DNA from: Micrococcus lylae NBRC 15355
Lineage (GTDB): Bacteria; Actinomycetota; Actinomycetes; Actinomycetales; Micrococcaceae
Reading direction: 5' to 3'
Assembly (NCBI RefSeq): GCF_001570885.1
Contig: NZ_BCSN01000009.1
Coordinates: 1-48,319, forward strand
DNA: 48,319 nt
This document shows positions 7,808-15,297 of this stretch, in pieces. The first letter of the stretch is position 1, and each line of letters starts with the position of its first letter. Both the position numbers and the translations under genes were made by a program. The notes beneath the pieces are model-generated. The model was not told the DNA's origin, did not search any database, and saw only the letters and a program-made list of their open reading frames with translations.

Positions 7808-8605
7808 GTGCCACCGTCCGACCCCGTCCTGACGGCCCTCGGTCTCACCGTATTCGCCGGCGTCGCCACCGTCCTGGGCGGCGTCCTGGCGGTCATGGGG
7901 CGCACACCCGGACCACGCGGACTGGCGCTCGGTCTCGGCCTCGCCGGCGGCGTCATGGTCTCCGTCTCCTTCATGGAGATCATCCCCGAGGCGACCGACG
8001 GCCTCGTGCTGGACTTCGGGACCTGGGCCGGCACCGTCATGCTGGTCGGTTTCCTGGCCGGTGTGGGGTCGTTCCTTGCGATCGACCGGTTCCTGCCGGA
8101 CCGGATCGACCTCGACGAGCGTGAGGACGGCGCCCCGGTCACCCGCCGCGACCGCCGCATGATGCGCCTGGGCCTGGTCACGGCGGTCGGCATCGGCCTG
8201 CACAACCTGCCGGAGGGCTTCGCCACCTTCGCCGCAACCCTGTCCGATCCCAAGGTGGGCCTGGCCCTGGCCGTCGCGATGGCCATCCACAACGTCCCGG
8301 AGGGCCTCGCCGTGGCCGTGCCCGTCCGCCAGGCGACCGGGTCGCGCCGCAAGGCCCTGGGCTGGGCGGCCCTGACCGGCATCGCCGAGCCGGTCGGCGC
8401 CCTGGTCGGATACCTGCTGCTCGCCCCGATCCTCACCGAGGCGCTGCCGTCCATGCTCTTCGCGGCGGTCGCCGGGATCATGGTGGTCATCAGCGTGGAC
8501 AAGCTGCTGCCGGCCGCCCGCGAGGCCGGCGGCGCCCGGGTCGCGTTGGCGGGCATGCTCATCGGCATGGTCGCGATGATGGTCTCGCTGGACATGCTCC
8601 CCTGA
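7808..8605 (+). CDS. zupT: ZIP-family divalent metal transporter (ZupT-like)
   Basis: A 265-residue protein with about eight membrane helices. It carries both ZIP metal-binding signatures: G-L-H-N-L-P-E-G near the middle and A-I-H-N-V-P-E-G about 30 residues later, whose His, Asn and Glu residues ligate the metal. ZupT proteins import Zn2+ and often Fe2+, Mn2+ or Co2+; selectivity cannot be judged here. The GTG start at 7808 follows an AAGGAG ribosome binding site (7797-7802). It is divergent from mrpA, has its own promoter with a CRP-like operator, and is monocistronic, ending in a convergent gap before htrA. Confidence 0.9.
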   Translation: MPPSDPVLTALGLTVFAGVATVLGGVLAVMGRTPGPRGLALGLGLAGGVMVSVSFMEIIPEATDGLVLDFGTWAGTVMLVGFLAGVGSFLAIDRFLPDRIDLDEREDGAPVTRRDRRMMRLGLVTAVGIGLHNLPEGFATFAATLSDPKVGLALAVAMAIHNVPEGLAVAVPVRQATGSRRKALGWAALTGIAEPVGALVGYLLLAPILTEALPSMLFAAVAGIMVVISVDKLLPAAREAGGARVALAGMLIGMVAMMVSLDMLP

Positions 8606-8626
8606 CCCGCCGGCCCCGCGGCTGCT

Positions 8627-8698
8627 GCCCGACGACGGCGCCTCCCCCGAGCCGGCCGCCGCCACAGGGCCGCCGGGCAGGTCGCGCCCGACGACGGC
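8627..8698. other. Convergent intergenic region with a repeated GCCCGACGACGGC motif
   Basis: The 116-bp gap between the convergent zupT and htrA genes holds two exact copies of GCCCGACGACGGC (8627-8639 and 8686-8698), with GC-rich self-complementary sequence between them (GCCGGCCGCCGCC / GGGCCGCCGGGC). It resembles the CGACGAC-armed terminators found at other convergent ends in this window, though the stem is less clean. Confidence 0.35.
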
Positions 8699-8721
8699 CG
8701 GTCACCGCGGCAGAGCGGGCG

Positions 8722-10320
8722 TCAGTTGACGACGGCCTCCTGGAGGACGGCCTCCTCTTCGCGGACCTGCCCGTTGGCGGTGATCCACTTGACGGTGATG
8801 CGCTCGCCCACGTTGCGGTCGTTCACCATGCGGGACAGACGCGAGGCGCTGGTGCCGACCGAGTGGCCGTCCACCGCCACGATCACATCGCCGGGACGCA
8901 GGCCGATCTCGTCCGCGGAGGAGCCTTCGTCCACGTCCACGACCACGACGCCGTCCTCGCCGGGCCTGATCATGATGCCCAGCGCGCCGTCGGCGCCGAT
9001 GGAGACGGTGTCCGTCTCCTCGCCGGAGAGCACCTGCTGCACCACGCCCAGGGCCACGTCCAGGGGGATGCCGAAGCCGTCGACCTCGCTGGAGGTGGTC
9101 CCGGAGCTGGCGGCGACGGACACGGCGACCACCTGGCCGTCCGCGTCCACCATGGGGCCGCCGGAGTACCCGGGGACGACGTCCGCGTCCGTCTGGATCA
9201 GGCCGGTGAGCCGGGAGTAGTCCTCGCTCCCCTCGGGTGCGGCGTAGATGGAGCGGTCAAGGCCGAGGACCTCGCCGCGGACGCTGGTCAGGTAGCCCTG
9301 CCCGCGGGCGTTGCCGACGGCGGCCACCGCGTCCCCCGGCGTCGGGTCCCCGGCGGCGAGGCTGGCCGTCTCGAGTCCCTCGGCATCCTCCATCTGGAGG
9401 ACGGCGATGTCGTTCTCGGCGTCACGGCCGAGCACGGTGGCGGTGTACTTCCGGCCCGTGTCCGAGACGGTGACGCGCACGCGGGAGGAGTCCTCCACGA
9501 CGTGGTAGTTGGTCACGGCCAGTCCGTCCTCCGAGAGGACGATGCCGGTGCCGGTGCCCATCGCCCCGGACAGCTGGGTGTCCACGAGCAGGACGCCCGG
9601 TGCCTCCATGACGGTCTGGCCGCGGTCCAGGTCGCGGCCGCGGTGCGGCGGGGCTTCCCAGTCCACCACGACGCCCTCGTGCACCTCGGTGAGGGCCTGC
9701 ACCCACTCCTCCGGGTCGCGGTCCTCGTAGGGAAGGCTGCGCTGCTCGGTGCCGCGCGGGGCGCCCTGGGACTGGTGCTGCTGTTGCTGCCGCTGCTCGG
9801 CCTCGATCCGGTCCGTGAGCTCGCTGACGGCGAAGCCCGCGCCGCCGCCGGCCAGGATCAGCGCGCCCACCACACCGGCGGCCGTGATGAGCATCCGGCC
9901 GCAGGACTTCTTCCGCCTCGGCGGCCTGCCGGGCGGATACCCGCCCATGGCGTACTGGGGGCCGCCGTACGGGCCGCCACTATAGGGACCGCCGTACGGG
10001 CTGCCACCAGAGGGGCCGCCGTACGCGCCGCCCTGCGGCGGTGCGCCGTAGGGGCCGCCACCAGAGGGACCGCCGTACGGGCCGCCTTGCGGCTGCGCAC
10101 CGTACGGGCTGCCCTGCGGCTGCGCACCGAAGGAGCCGCCGCCGAAGCGGCCGTCGCCCTGCCAGGGCGAGCTGCCGTCGTCGTGCCTGCGATAGGCGTC
10201 CAGCGGCCCCTCGGGCCGTCCAGGGTCCCCGTCCGCGCGCGCAGACGACCCGTAACCCAGGTAGGCGTACGGGTCCTGCGGGGCTCGGCCGCGGCGGGAC
10301 TCAGGACGACGGCGGGGCAT
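8722..10320 (-). CDS. htrA: HtrA/DegP-like membrane-anchored serine protease with PDZ domain
   Basis: A 532-residue S1C protease for surveillance of misfolded extracytoplasmic proteins. Residues 1-135 are cytoplasmic and low-complexity, with a Pro/Gly/Tyr-rich repeat (units like G-G-P-Y-G-G-P-S, about 60-125). One membrane helix follows at about 143-165. The trypsin-like domain has the triad His273 (T-N-Y-H-V-V-E-D), Asp304 (E-N-D-I-A-V-L) and Ser386 (G-Y-S-G-G-P; family members usually have G-N-S-G-G-P). A PDZ domain occupies about 440-525. It starts 3 bp after the tpx stop with no clear ribosome binding site, suggesting coupled translation and co-transcription of the two stress genes. Confidence 0.93.
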   Translation of the reverse strand: MPRRRPESRRGRAPQDPYAYLGYGSSARADGDPGRPEGPLDAYRRHDDGSSPWQGDGRFGGGSFGAQPQGSPYGAQPQGGPYGGPSGGGPYGAPPQGGAYGGPSGGSPYGGPYSGGPYGGPQYAMGGYPPGRPPRRKKSCGRMLITAAGVVGALILAGGGAGFAVSELTDRIEAEQRQQQQHQSQGAPRGTEQRSLPYEDRDPEEWVQALTEVHEGVVVDWEAPPHRGRDLDRGQTVMEAPGVLLVDTQLSGAMGTGTGIVLSEDGLAVTNYHVVEDSSRVRVTVSDTGRKYTATVLGRDAENDIAVLQMEDAEGLETASLAAGDPTPGDAVAAVGNARGQGYLTSVRGEVLGLDRSIYAAPEGSEDYSRLTGLIQTDADVVPGYSGGPMVDADGQVVAVSVAASSGTTSSEVDGFGIPLDVALGVVQQVLSGEETDTVSIGADGALGIMIRPGEDGVVVVDVDEGSSADEIGLRPGDVIVAVDGHSVGTSASRLSRMVNDRNVGERITVKWITANGQVREEEAVLQEAVVN

Positions 10321-10323
10321 GGG

Positions 10324-10824
10324 TCAGGCCTGCGCGGCGGCCAGGGCGGCCTCGTAGTCCGGCTCCTGGGCGATCTCCGGGACGAGCTCGGTGTGCTTCA
10401 CGGTGCCGTCCGGGCCGATCACCACCACGGAACGGGCGAGCAGGCCGGCGAGGGGGCCGTCCTGCATGCGCACACCGTAGACGTCGCCGAAGTCGGAGCG
10501 GAAGGTCGAGCCCGGCAGCACGTTCTCGATGCCCTCGGCACCGCAGAAGCGGGCCGCGGCGAACGGCAGGTCCGCCGAGACGGCCAGGACCACGGTGTCC
10601 TCCAGTCCCGCGGCGTGCTGGTTGAAGGTGCGCACCGAGGTCGCGCAGACACCCGTGTCGACCGACGGGAAGATGTTCAGCACCACGGTCTTTCCGGCCA
10701 GGTCGGCCAGCCTGATCGCGGCGAGGTCCTGGCCCACGAGCTCGAAGGCGGGGGCGGACGCGCCCACGGCCGGCAGCTCGCCGACGGTGGTGACGGGGGT
10801 GGAGCGGAAGGTGATGTCAGCCAT
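10324..10824 (-). CDS. tpx: Thiol peroxidase (Tpx-type atypical 2-Cys peroxiredoxin)
   Basis: A 166-residue peroxiredoxin that reduces hydrogen and alkyl hydroperoxides in the cytoplasm using thioredoxin. The peroxidatic Cys60 sits in F-P-S-V-D-T-G-V-C (most Tpx have T-P-V-C, so the Pro is replaced by Gly). The resolving Cys94 lies in R-F-C-G-A-E-G, the spacing expected for Tpx. ATG 10824 is preceded at 6 nt by TAGGGT, so the message is probably leaderless. It is divergent from the patatin gene with overlapping -10 elements, and runs into htrA. Confidence 0.95.
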   Translation of the reverse strand: MADITFRSTPVTTVGELPAVGASAPAFELVGQDLAAIRLADLAGKTVVLNIFPSVDTGVCATSVRTFNQHAAGLEDTVVLAVSADLPFAAARFCGAEGIENVLPGSTFRSDFGDVYGVRMQDGPLAGLLARSVVVIGPDGTVKHTELVPEIAQEPDYEAALAAAQA

Positions 10825-10830
10825 GGGTCC

Positions 10831-10840
10831 ACCCTAGAAT
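10831..10840. promoter_or_regulatory. Overlapping divergent -10 elements of tpx and the patatin gene
   Basis: On the minus strand TAGGGT (10831-10836) lies 6 nt before tpx ATG 10824. On the plus strand TAGAAT (10835-10840) lies 6 nt before GTG 10847. The two hexamers share two base pairs, so RNA polymerase could hardly open both at once. Confidence 0.6.
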
Positions 10841-10846
10841 GTGGAC

Positions 10847-11791
10847 GTGGCAGGGAACACCTCATCGCAGTCCGGCTCCCCCGAGGGCGAACAGGACCGC
10901 GCCCGCATCCGGAGCACCGTCACGGACACCGCCCTCGTCTTCGAAGGCGGCGGAATGCGGGCCTCCCTCACCTCGGCCGTCGTGTCCGGGCTGATCGAGG
11001 AGGGGATCTTCTGCGACTTCGTGTCCGGCATCTCCGCCGGCTCGTCCAACACGGCGAACTACCTGTCCCGGGACGCCCGCCGGGCACGGGCCTGCTTCGT
11101 GGACTTCGCGGACGACCCGCGCTTCGGTTCGTGGCGCACCTGGATCCGCGGCCAGGGCCTGTTCGCGGCCGAGTACATCTACCAGCATGCCGGCCGCCCC
11201 GGACAGGTCCTCCCCTACGACTTCGGCACGTTCCGGGCGAACCCGGCCCGGTTCGCGATCGGCGGCTTCGACGCCGAGACCGGGCAGACCGTCTGGTGGG
11301 GCCGCGAGGACGTGCACACCCTGGACGACCTCATGGTCCGTGTCCGTGCGTCCTCGACCATGCCGGTGCTCATGCCGCCGGTGAAGCTCGCCGGCTCCAC
11401 CTGGGTGGACGGCGCGCTCGGCGTGGACGGGGGCATCCCGCTCACCCCCGGCGTGCAGGCCGGGTACGAGAAGCAGCTGGTCATCCTGACCCGCGAACGG
11501 TCCTATGTGAAGCGGCCCGAGCGGTTCCCCGGCTTCTACCGCACCTACTTCCGCCGCTACCCGGCCGTGGCCGAGGGGCTGACGACCCGCTGGAAGCGGT
11601 ACAACGAGACCCGCGAGCGCCTGTTCGAGATGGAGCGTGCGGGCACGGCCTACGTCTTCGCACCGGAGCACATGCCGGTGCAGAACGGCGAGCGCAACGT
11701 GGCCAAGCTGGCCGCCGCCCACGAGCTCGGCCGGCAGCAGTTCGCCAAGGAGCTGCCCGCCATCAAGGAGTTCCTCGGCCTGGACGGCTGA
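10847..11791 (+). CDS. Patatin-like phospholipase family protein
   Basis: A roughly 314-residue alpha/beta/alpha hydrolase of the patatin/RssA-YjjU type. It has the oxyanion-hole motif E-G-G-G-M-R-A, the nucleophile elbow G-I-S-A-G-S, and the catalytic-dyad aspartate in V-D-G-A/D-G-G-I-P-L. Such proteins cleave acyl esters of phospholipids or other lipids; the true substrate is unknown. GTG 10847 is chosen because TAGAAT lies exactly 6 nt upstream (leaderless), rather than GTG 10841, which would abut the -10 element. No signal peptide is seen, so it is probably cytoplasmic or peripheral. It ends 18 bp from the convergent PACE gene. Confidence 0.88.
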   Translation: MAGNTSSQSGSPEGEQDRARIRSTVTDTALVFEGGGMRASLTSAVVSGLIEEGIFCDFVSGISAGSSNTANYLSRDARRARACFVDFADDPRFGSWRTWIRGQGLFAAEYIYQHAGRPGQVLPYDFGTFRANPARFAIGGFDAETGQTVWWGREDVHTLDDLMVRVRASSTMPVLMPPVKLAGSTWVDGALGVDGGIPLTPGVQAGYEKQLVILTRERSYVKRPERFPGFYRTYFRRYPAVAEGLTTRWKRYNETRERLFEMERAGTAYVFAPEHMPVQNGERNVAKLAAAHELGRQQFAKELPAIKEFLGLDG

Positions 11792-11809
11792 GTCCCGGCG
11801 CCGGTGACC

Positions 11810-12403
11810 TCAGACGCGGTCGATCGGGCCGGTGAGGACGTCCACGCCGGAGGCCGGGTGGGCGGTGGAGGTGCCCGCCGGCGGCTCGGAGGCGGAGTCC
11901 GGCAGGCCGAAGACGGAGTCGAAGCAGTACGCATAGACCGCGGTGTAGAGGAAGAAGAACACCAGCAGGCCGCCCTCGATCACGATCGCCTCCCCCAGGC
12001 TCACCTGCAGGATGAACGCGACGGTGGGCACAAGCATGCAGACCAGGCCCAACTGGAAGAGGACGGCGTGCGCCACCCGCACCCTCAGCGGTCGGCCGGT
12101 GGTCCCGGAGCGGCGCTCCCACGCCTCGAAGATCGTGTTGAACGCCAGGTTCCACAGCAGCGCGATGGTCGAGTTGGCGATCGCCAGCACCAGGGACGAG
12201 TTCGCCTCCTTGCCGACAAGGGTGAGCAGGACGGTCACGAACAGCACCGCCAGCACCTCGAACACCACGGCGTAGACGACGCGGCGGGTGCCGGGGCTGC
12301 GGAACACCCGCCGCCGCGCCCACGCAGGGCGGCCTCCGGGCCCCAGCGGCACGTCGTCGCGGGCCGCCGCACTGCGGGAGGGAGCGGAGTTCGGGTCGGT
12401 CAC
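11810..12403 (-). CDS. PACE-family efflux transporter (bacterial transmembrane pair domain)
   Basis: A 197-residue protein with four membrane helices arranged as two BTP pairs. Helix 1 has R-R-V-V-Y-A-V-V-F-E-V-L-A, placing the glutamate that is essential in AceI-type chlorhexidine efflux proteins. The loop after helix 2 reads A-L-L-W-N-L-A-F-N-T-I-F-E-A-W-E-R-R, a PACE signature. The family exports cationic biocides and probably natural polyamines by proton antiport. GTG 12403 follows a GAGAGAAG ribosome binding site; a TAGGAT -10 lies about 50 bp further up. The first ~45 residues and the last ~30 are polar additions to the usual ~145-residue core. Confidence 0.82.
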   Translation of the reverse strand: MTDPNSAPSRSAAARDDVPLGPGGRPAWARRRVFRSPGTRRVVYAVVFEVLAVLFVTVLLTLVGKEANSSLVLAIANSTIALLWNLAFNTIFEAWERRSGTTGRPLRVRVAHAVLFQLGLVCMLVPTVAFILQVSLGEAIVIEGGLLVFFFLYTAVYAYCFDSVFGLPDSASEPPAGTSTAHPASGVDVLTGPIDRV

Positions 12404-12495
12404 TGTGCTTCTCTCGAACAGGGGACGGGTCGCGGCGCGCAGGCCGACCCGCCATCCTAGCCTGCCGGGGACCGGGACGCAGCGGGCGACCCGGC

Positions 12496-12514
12496 TCAGG
12501 TGAGCCTCACCAGG
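12496..12514. promoter_or_regulatory. DtxR/IdeR-type iron box upstream of ferritin
   Basis: TCAGGTGAGCCTCACCAGG closely follows the DtxR/IdeR/DmdR1 consensus (AGGT-AG-CT-ACC core); the inner GGTGAG-C-CTCACC is a perfect dyad. It sits immediately upstream of the predicted -35 region (about 12515-12520), the position for activation rather than blockage. This agrees with the known activation of ferritin genes by Fe2+-loaded IdeR in mycobacteria. Confidence 0.7.
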
Positions 12515-12538
12515 CTTTCGGCCGCCGGCCGGCGGGTC

Positions 12539-12544
12539 TACTGT
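12539..12544 (+). promoter_or_regulatory. -10 element (TACTGT) of ferritin, leaderless
   Basis: TACTGT ends 7 nt before ATG 12552, predicting transcription from the start codon. A TTTCGG-like -35 lies about 17 bp upstream, just past the iron box. Confidence 0.55.
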
Positions 12545-12551
12545 GGGCGTC

Positions 12552-13067
12552 ATGAAGCTCACCGACGACCTGCTGAAGAAGTTCAACGACCAGATCACCC
12601 TCGAGCTCGAGGCGTCCATCGTGTACCGCCAGCTGGCGATCGCCGCGGACAACCTGGACCTCACCGGCATGGCCACCTGGCTGCGCCGCCAGGCGGACGA
12701 GGAGATCGTCCACGCCAACAAGTTCATCGACCACGTGACCGACCGCGACGCCTACGCGGAGATCGGCACCATCAATGCCCCGCAGGTGTCCCGCGACGCC
12801 ACCGCCCTGGACATCTTCGAGGCCGCCCTGGCCCACGAGCAGAAGGTCTCCGAGGCCATCCGCGAGCTCTACCGCGCCACCGACGCGGCCGGCGACCTCA
12901 ACGCCCGCCCGCTGCTGAACTGGTTCGTGGACGAGCAGATCGAGGAGGAGGCCACCGTGTCCGAGATCATCGGCCAGCTCCGCCTGGTCGGCGAGGACGG
13001 CTCGGGCCTGCTGCGCATCGACCAGCGCCTCGGCGCCCGCCCGGTGGAGACCACCGAGGCCGAGTGA
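12552..13067 (+). CDS. ftn: Ferritin (non-haem iron storage protein)
   Basis: A 171-residue four-helix ferritin-like protein. Ligands of the ferroxidase centre are visible in order: E in L-E-A-S-I-V-Y near residue 17-20, E-E-I-V-H-A near 50-53 (E-x-x-H), a central glutamate in L-A-H-E-Q-K-V, and Q/E in the W-F-V-D-E-Q-I-E-E-E helix. The protein oxidises Fe2+ and stores Fe3+ in a 24-subunit shell, also limiting Fenton chemistry. It has no haem-ligating Met typical of bacterioferritin. Its upstream iron box suggests induction when iron is plentiful. A strong hairpin terminator follows. Confidence 0.92.
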   Translation: MKLTDDLLKKFNDQITLELEASIVYRQLAIAADNLDLTGMATWLRRQADEEIVHANKFIDHVTDRDAYAEIGTINAPQVSRDATALDIFEAALAHEQKVSEAIRELYRATDAAGDLNARPLLNWFVDEQIEEEATVSEIIGQLRLVGEDGSGLLRIDQRLGARPVETTEAE

Positions 13068-13112
13068 CCCACCGTCGGCGGCCGGGCGACGAGCACCCCG
13101 GCCAACGACGCG

Positions 13113-13143
13113 GCGGCCGTCCGGGACCCTCCCGGGCGGCCGC
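13113..13143 (+). terminator. Rho-independent terminator after ferritin
   Basis: A 14-bp stem with one mismatch (13113-13126 against 13130-13143) and a CCC loop is followed by TATGCTTTTCC, one of the few T-rich tails in this window. TATGCT in that tail could also be a -10 for the next gene. Confidence 0.75.
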
Positions 13144-13197
13144 TATGCTTTTCCCGGCGCGGCACCGAGCCCGCCCTGCGTCCCATCAGGAGGAACC

Positions 13198-14151
13198 ATG
13201 AGCGGACTCGTCGCACTGCTGGACGACGTCGCAGCGCTCGCGCGCCTGGCCGCTGCCAGTGCGGACGACGTGGCCGCCGGCGTCGCCAGGGCCAGCACCA
13301 AGGCGGCAGGCGTGGTGATCGACGACGCCGCCGTGACCCCCCAATATGTGACCGGCGTGGACCCGAAGCGCGAGCTGCCCATGATCTGGAAGATCACCAA
13401 GGGCTCTCTGCGCAACAAGCTGCTCATCATCCTCCCCGCCCTGCTCCTGCTGTCCTGGCTGGCCCCGTGGATCCTGCCGTGGCTGCTGCTGGCCGGCGGC
13501 ACCTTCCTGGCCTACGAGGGCGCCCACAAGGTCTGGAACAAGATCACCGGCCACCACTCGGCAGACAAGGAGCCCGCGGTCGAGCAGGGCGCCGACGCGG
13601 AGGACAAGGTCGTCCGGGGCGCCGTCACCACCGACTTCATCCTGTCCTGCGAGATCATGGTGATCTCCATGAACGAGGTGGCGGACCAGGAGATCTGGAT
13701 GAAGGCGATCATCCTCTTCGTGGTCGCGATCGCCATCACCTTGGGCGTCTACGGCACCGTGGCACTGATCGTGAAGATGGACGACATCGGCCTGCACATG
13801 CTCCGCGACGGCCACACGGACGGCGGCCGCCGCTTCGGCGCCACCCTGGTGAAGGGCATGCCGCATGTGCTGCGCGTGATCACCGTGGTCGGCACCGTGG
13901 CGATGCTCTGGGTGGGCGGTCACATCGTGCTCGTCGAGCTCGACCTCTTGGGCCTGCACGCCCCCTACGAGTTCCTGCACCACCTCACCGCGCCGGTGGC
14001 GGAGGCCGCCGGCGCGTTCGTCGGCTGGGTCGCCGAGACCCTCGGCTCCGCGATCGTCGGGCTCCTCTGGGGCACCGTGGTCCTGGGCGTCGTGACGGTG
14101 GCAGGCAAGGCGTTCGGCACGAAGGACCAGGAGAACCAGGCCGCCCACTGA
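13198..14151 (+). CDS. DUF808 family inner-membrane protein (YedI-like)
   Basis: A 317-residue protein matching the DUF808/YedI family along its length. An N-terminal amphipathic region has the family opening S-G-L-V-A-L-L-D-D-V-A-A-L-A-R and the V-I-D-D-A-A-V-T-P-Q-Y-V segment. About six to seven membrane helices follow, and there is a conserved K-x-x-x-G-S-L-R-N-K loop. Its biochemical role is not established in any species I know of. AGGAGG (13187-13195 region) precedes ATG 13198 at a normal distance. It is probably monocistronic, lying between the ferritin terminator and a convergent hairpin. Confidence 0.9.
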   Translation: MSGLVALLDDVAALARLAAASADDVAAGVARASTKAAGVVIDDAAVTPQYVTGVDPKRELPMIWKITKGSLRNKLLIILPALLLLSWLAPWILPWLLLAGGTFLAYEGAHKVWNKITGHHSADKEPAVEQGADAEDKVVRGAVTTDFILSCEIMVISMNEVADQEIWMKAIILFVVAIAITLGVYGTVALIVKMDDIGLHMLRDGHTDGGRRFGATLVKGMPHVLRVITVVGTVAMLWVGGHIVLVELDLLGLHAPYEFLHHLTAPVAEAAGAFVGWVAETLGSAIVGLLWGTVVLGVVTVAGKAFGTKDQENQAAH

Positions 14152-14179
14152 CACCGCCGGCCCGCCTCCCGGCAGGCCC

Positions 14180-14239
14180 ACGACGACGGGCCCCCACCTT
14201 CCGTGCACTCCTCGGCGGAGGTGAGGGGACCGTCGTCGT
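14180..14239. terminator. Bidirectional hairpin between convergent genes (CGACGAC/GTCGTCG arms)
   Basis: 14180-14199 pairs with 14219-14239 in a long stem of about 19 bp with one mismatch and one bulged base. The outer arms are ACGACGACGG and CCGTCGTCGT. It lies between the DUF808 gene (plus) and the alpha/beta hydrolase (minus) and can serve both. Confidence 0.65.
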
Positions 14240-14304
14240 CCCGTCTCCTGGGGACGGATGCCGTGTGGGGGACGGACGCCGTGTGCGAGCCGGTCCGCTT
14301 CGGC

Positions 14305-15144
14305 TCAGTCCTGGGTGAGGAAGTGCCGGACTGCGTCCACGAACGGGCCGGGCTGGTCCGCGTGGACCCAGTGCCCGGCCTCGCGGATGGTGACGCGCAC
14401 GGCGCGCGGGAACAGCTCCTTCATGCGGGGCACGTCCGAGTCGAGGATGTAGTCCGAGTCCGCGCCGCCGATCCACAGGACCGGGCCGTTGTAGGTGCGG
14501 TCCGGGTCCGCCTCGACCATCGGCTCCGGGAAGGAGCCGATCACCTCCAGGTCTCGCAGCAGCATCTCCACGTTCGGCTGCCAGGCGAAGTGGCCGTGGT
14601 CCCGGCGCAGGTTCTGCAGCAGGAAGCCACGGATGCGCTCGTCCGGGACCTTCTGCGCCATGGCCGCGTCCGCGTCCGACCGGGTGCGGAAGGAGGCCAG
14701 GTCCATCTCCAGCATGGTGCCGAGCAGGTGGACGAACTCGTCCGTGGCAGCCGGCGAGGTGCGCGGGGAGATGTCCACCACCACGAGGCGATCCACGAGC
14801 TCCGGGTGGCGCAGGGCCAGCGCCATGACGGCCTTTCCGCCCATCGAGTGGCCCACCAGGTGCACGGGCCCGTCGGCGGCCAGACCGGAGCGCAGGTGGT
14901 CGGCGAGCCGGTCGGCGATCCTGCGGTAGTCCACGCCGTCCGTCCACGGGGACTGGCCGTGGTCCGGCATGTCGATCATCTCGACCGTGAACTGGTCGGA
15001 CAACGCCTGGGCGATGCCGTTGAAGTTGCGGCCCCGGCCCATCAGGCCGTGGACGAAGGCGACGCGGCGGGGGCCGTCCCCCACCACGGTGGAGGCCAGC
15101 GGGGCGTCGGGGGCATCGGTGCGGGAGGTGTCTGCGGAGGTCAC
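14305..15144 (-). CDS. Alpha/beta-fold hydrolase
   Basis: A 279-residue alpha/beta hydrolase resembling YbfF/BphD-type esterases. It has the oxyanion-region motif F-V-H-G-L-M-G-R-G-R-N-F (about 30-41), the nucleophile elbow G-H-S100-M-G-G, a D-x-S family acid region, and the catalytic His in E-A-G-H-W-V-H near the C-terminus. The substrate cannot be inferred. GTG 15144 is selected because TACCCT lies exactly 6 nt before it, giving a leaderless message. It is divergent from the NrtR-like gene, with about 150 bp between them. Confidence 0.88.
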   Translation of the reverse strand: MTSADTSRTDAPDAPLASTVVGDGPRRVAFVHGLMGRGRNFNGIAQALSDQFTVEMIDMPDHGQSPWTDGVDYRRIADRLADHLRSGLAADGPVHLVGHSMGGKAVMALALRHPELVDRLVVVDISPRTSPAATDEFVHLLGTMLEMDLASFRTRSDADAAMAQKVPDERIRGFLLQNLRRDHGHFAWQPNVEMLLRDLEVIGSFPEPMVEADPDRTYNGPVLWIGGADSDYILDSDVPRMKELFPRAVRVTIREAGHWVHADQPGPFVDAVRHFLTQD

Positions 15145-15150
15145 GGGGAC

Positions 15151-15156
15151 AGGGTA
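15151..15156 (-). promoter_or_regulatory. -10 element (TACCCT) of the alpha/beta hydrolase, leaderless
   Basis: TACCCT on the minus strand ends 6 nt before GTG 15144. This decides the start against upstream in-frame codons. Confidence 0.55.
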
Positions 15157-15191
15157 GCGGCCGTGCTCGTCGGGACGGCACCGAAGACGTC

Positions 15192-15248
15192 TTATGGTCC
15201 TACTGACACATATGGCCTCGAATTCATATGGTCTGCGCGACATTATGG
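15192..15248. promoter_or_regulatory. Promoter/operator with four TATGG repeats upstream of the NAD cluster
   Basis: TATGG occurs at 15193, 15211, 15227 and 15244, spaced 18, 16 and 17 bp. The two central copies form CATATG-N10-CATATG (15209-15230), a perfect dyad. Copies reading TATGGT can also act as -10 hexamers. An AT-rich patch of this kind in front of an NrtR-like gene is a plausible autoregulatory operator; NrtR sites differ between lineages, so this is inference. Confidence 0.45.
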
Positions 15249-15297
15249 AGCCGACCGCGTCCTCGCACGCCCGCCGACCCAGGAAGACCACCACCCC

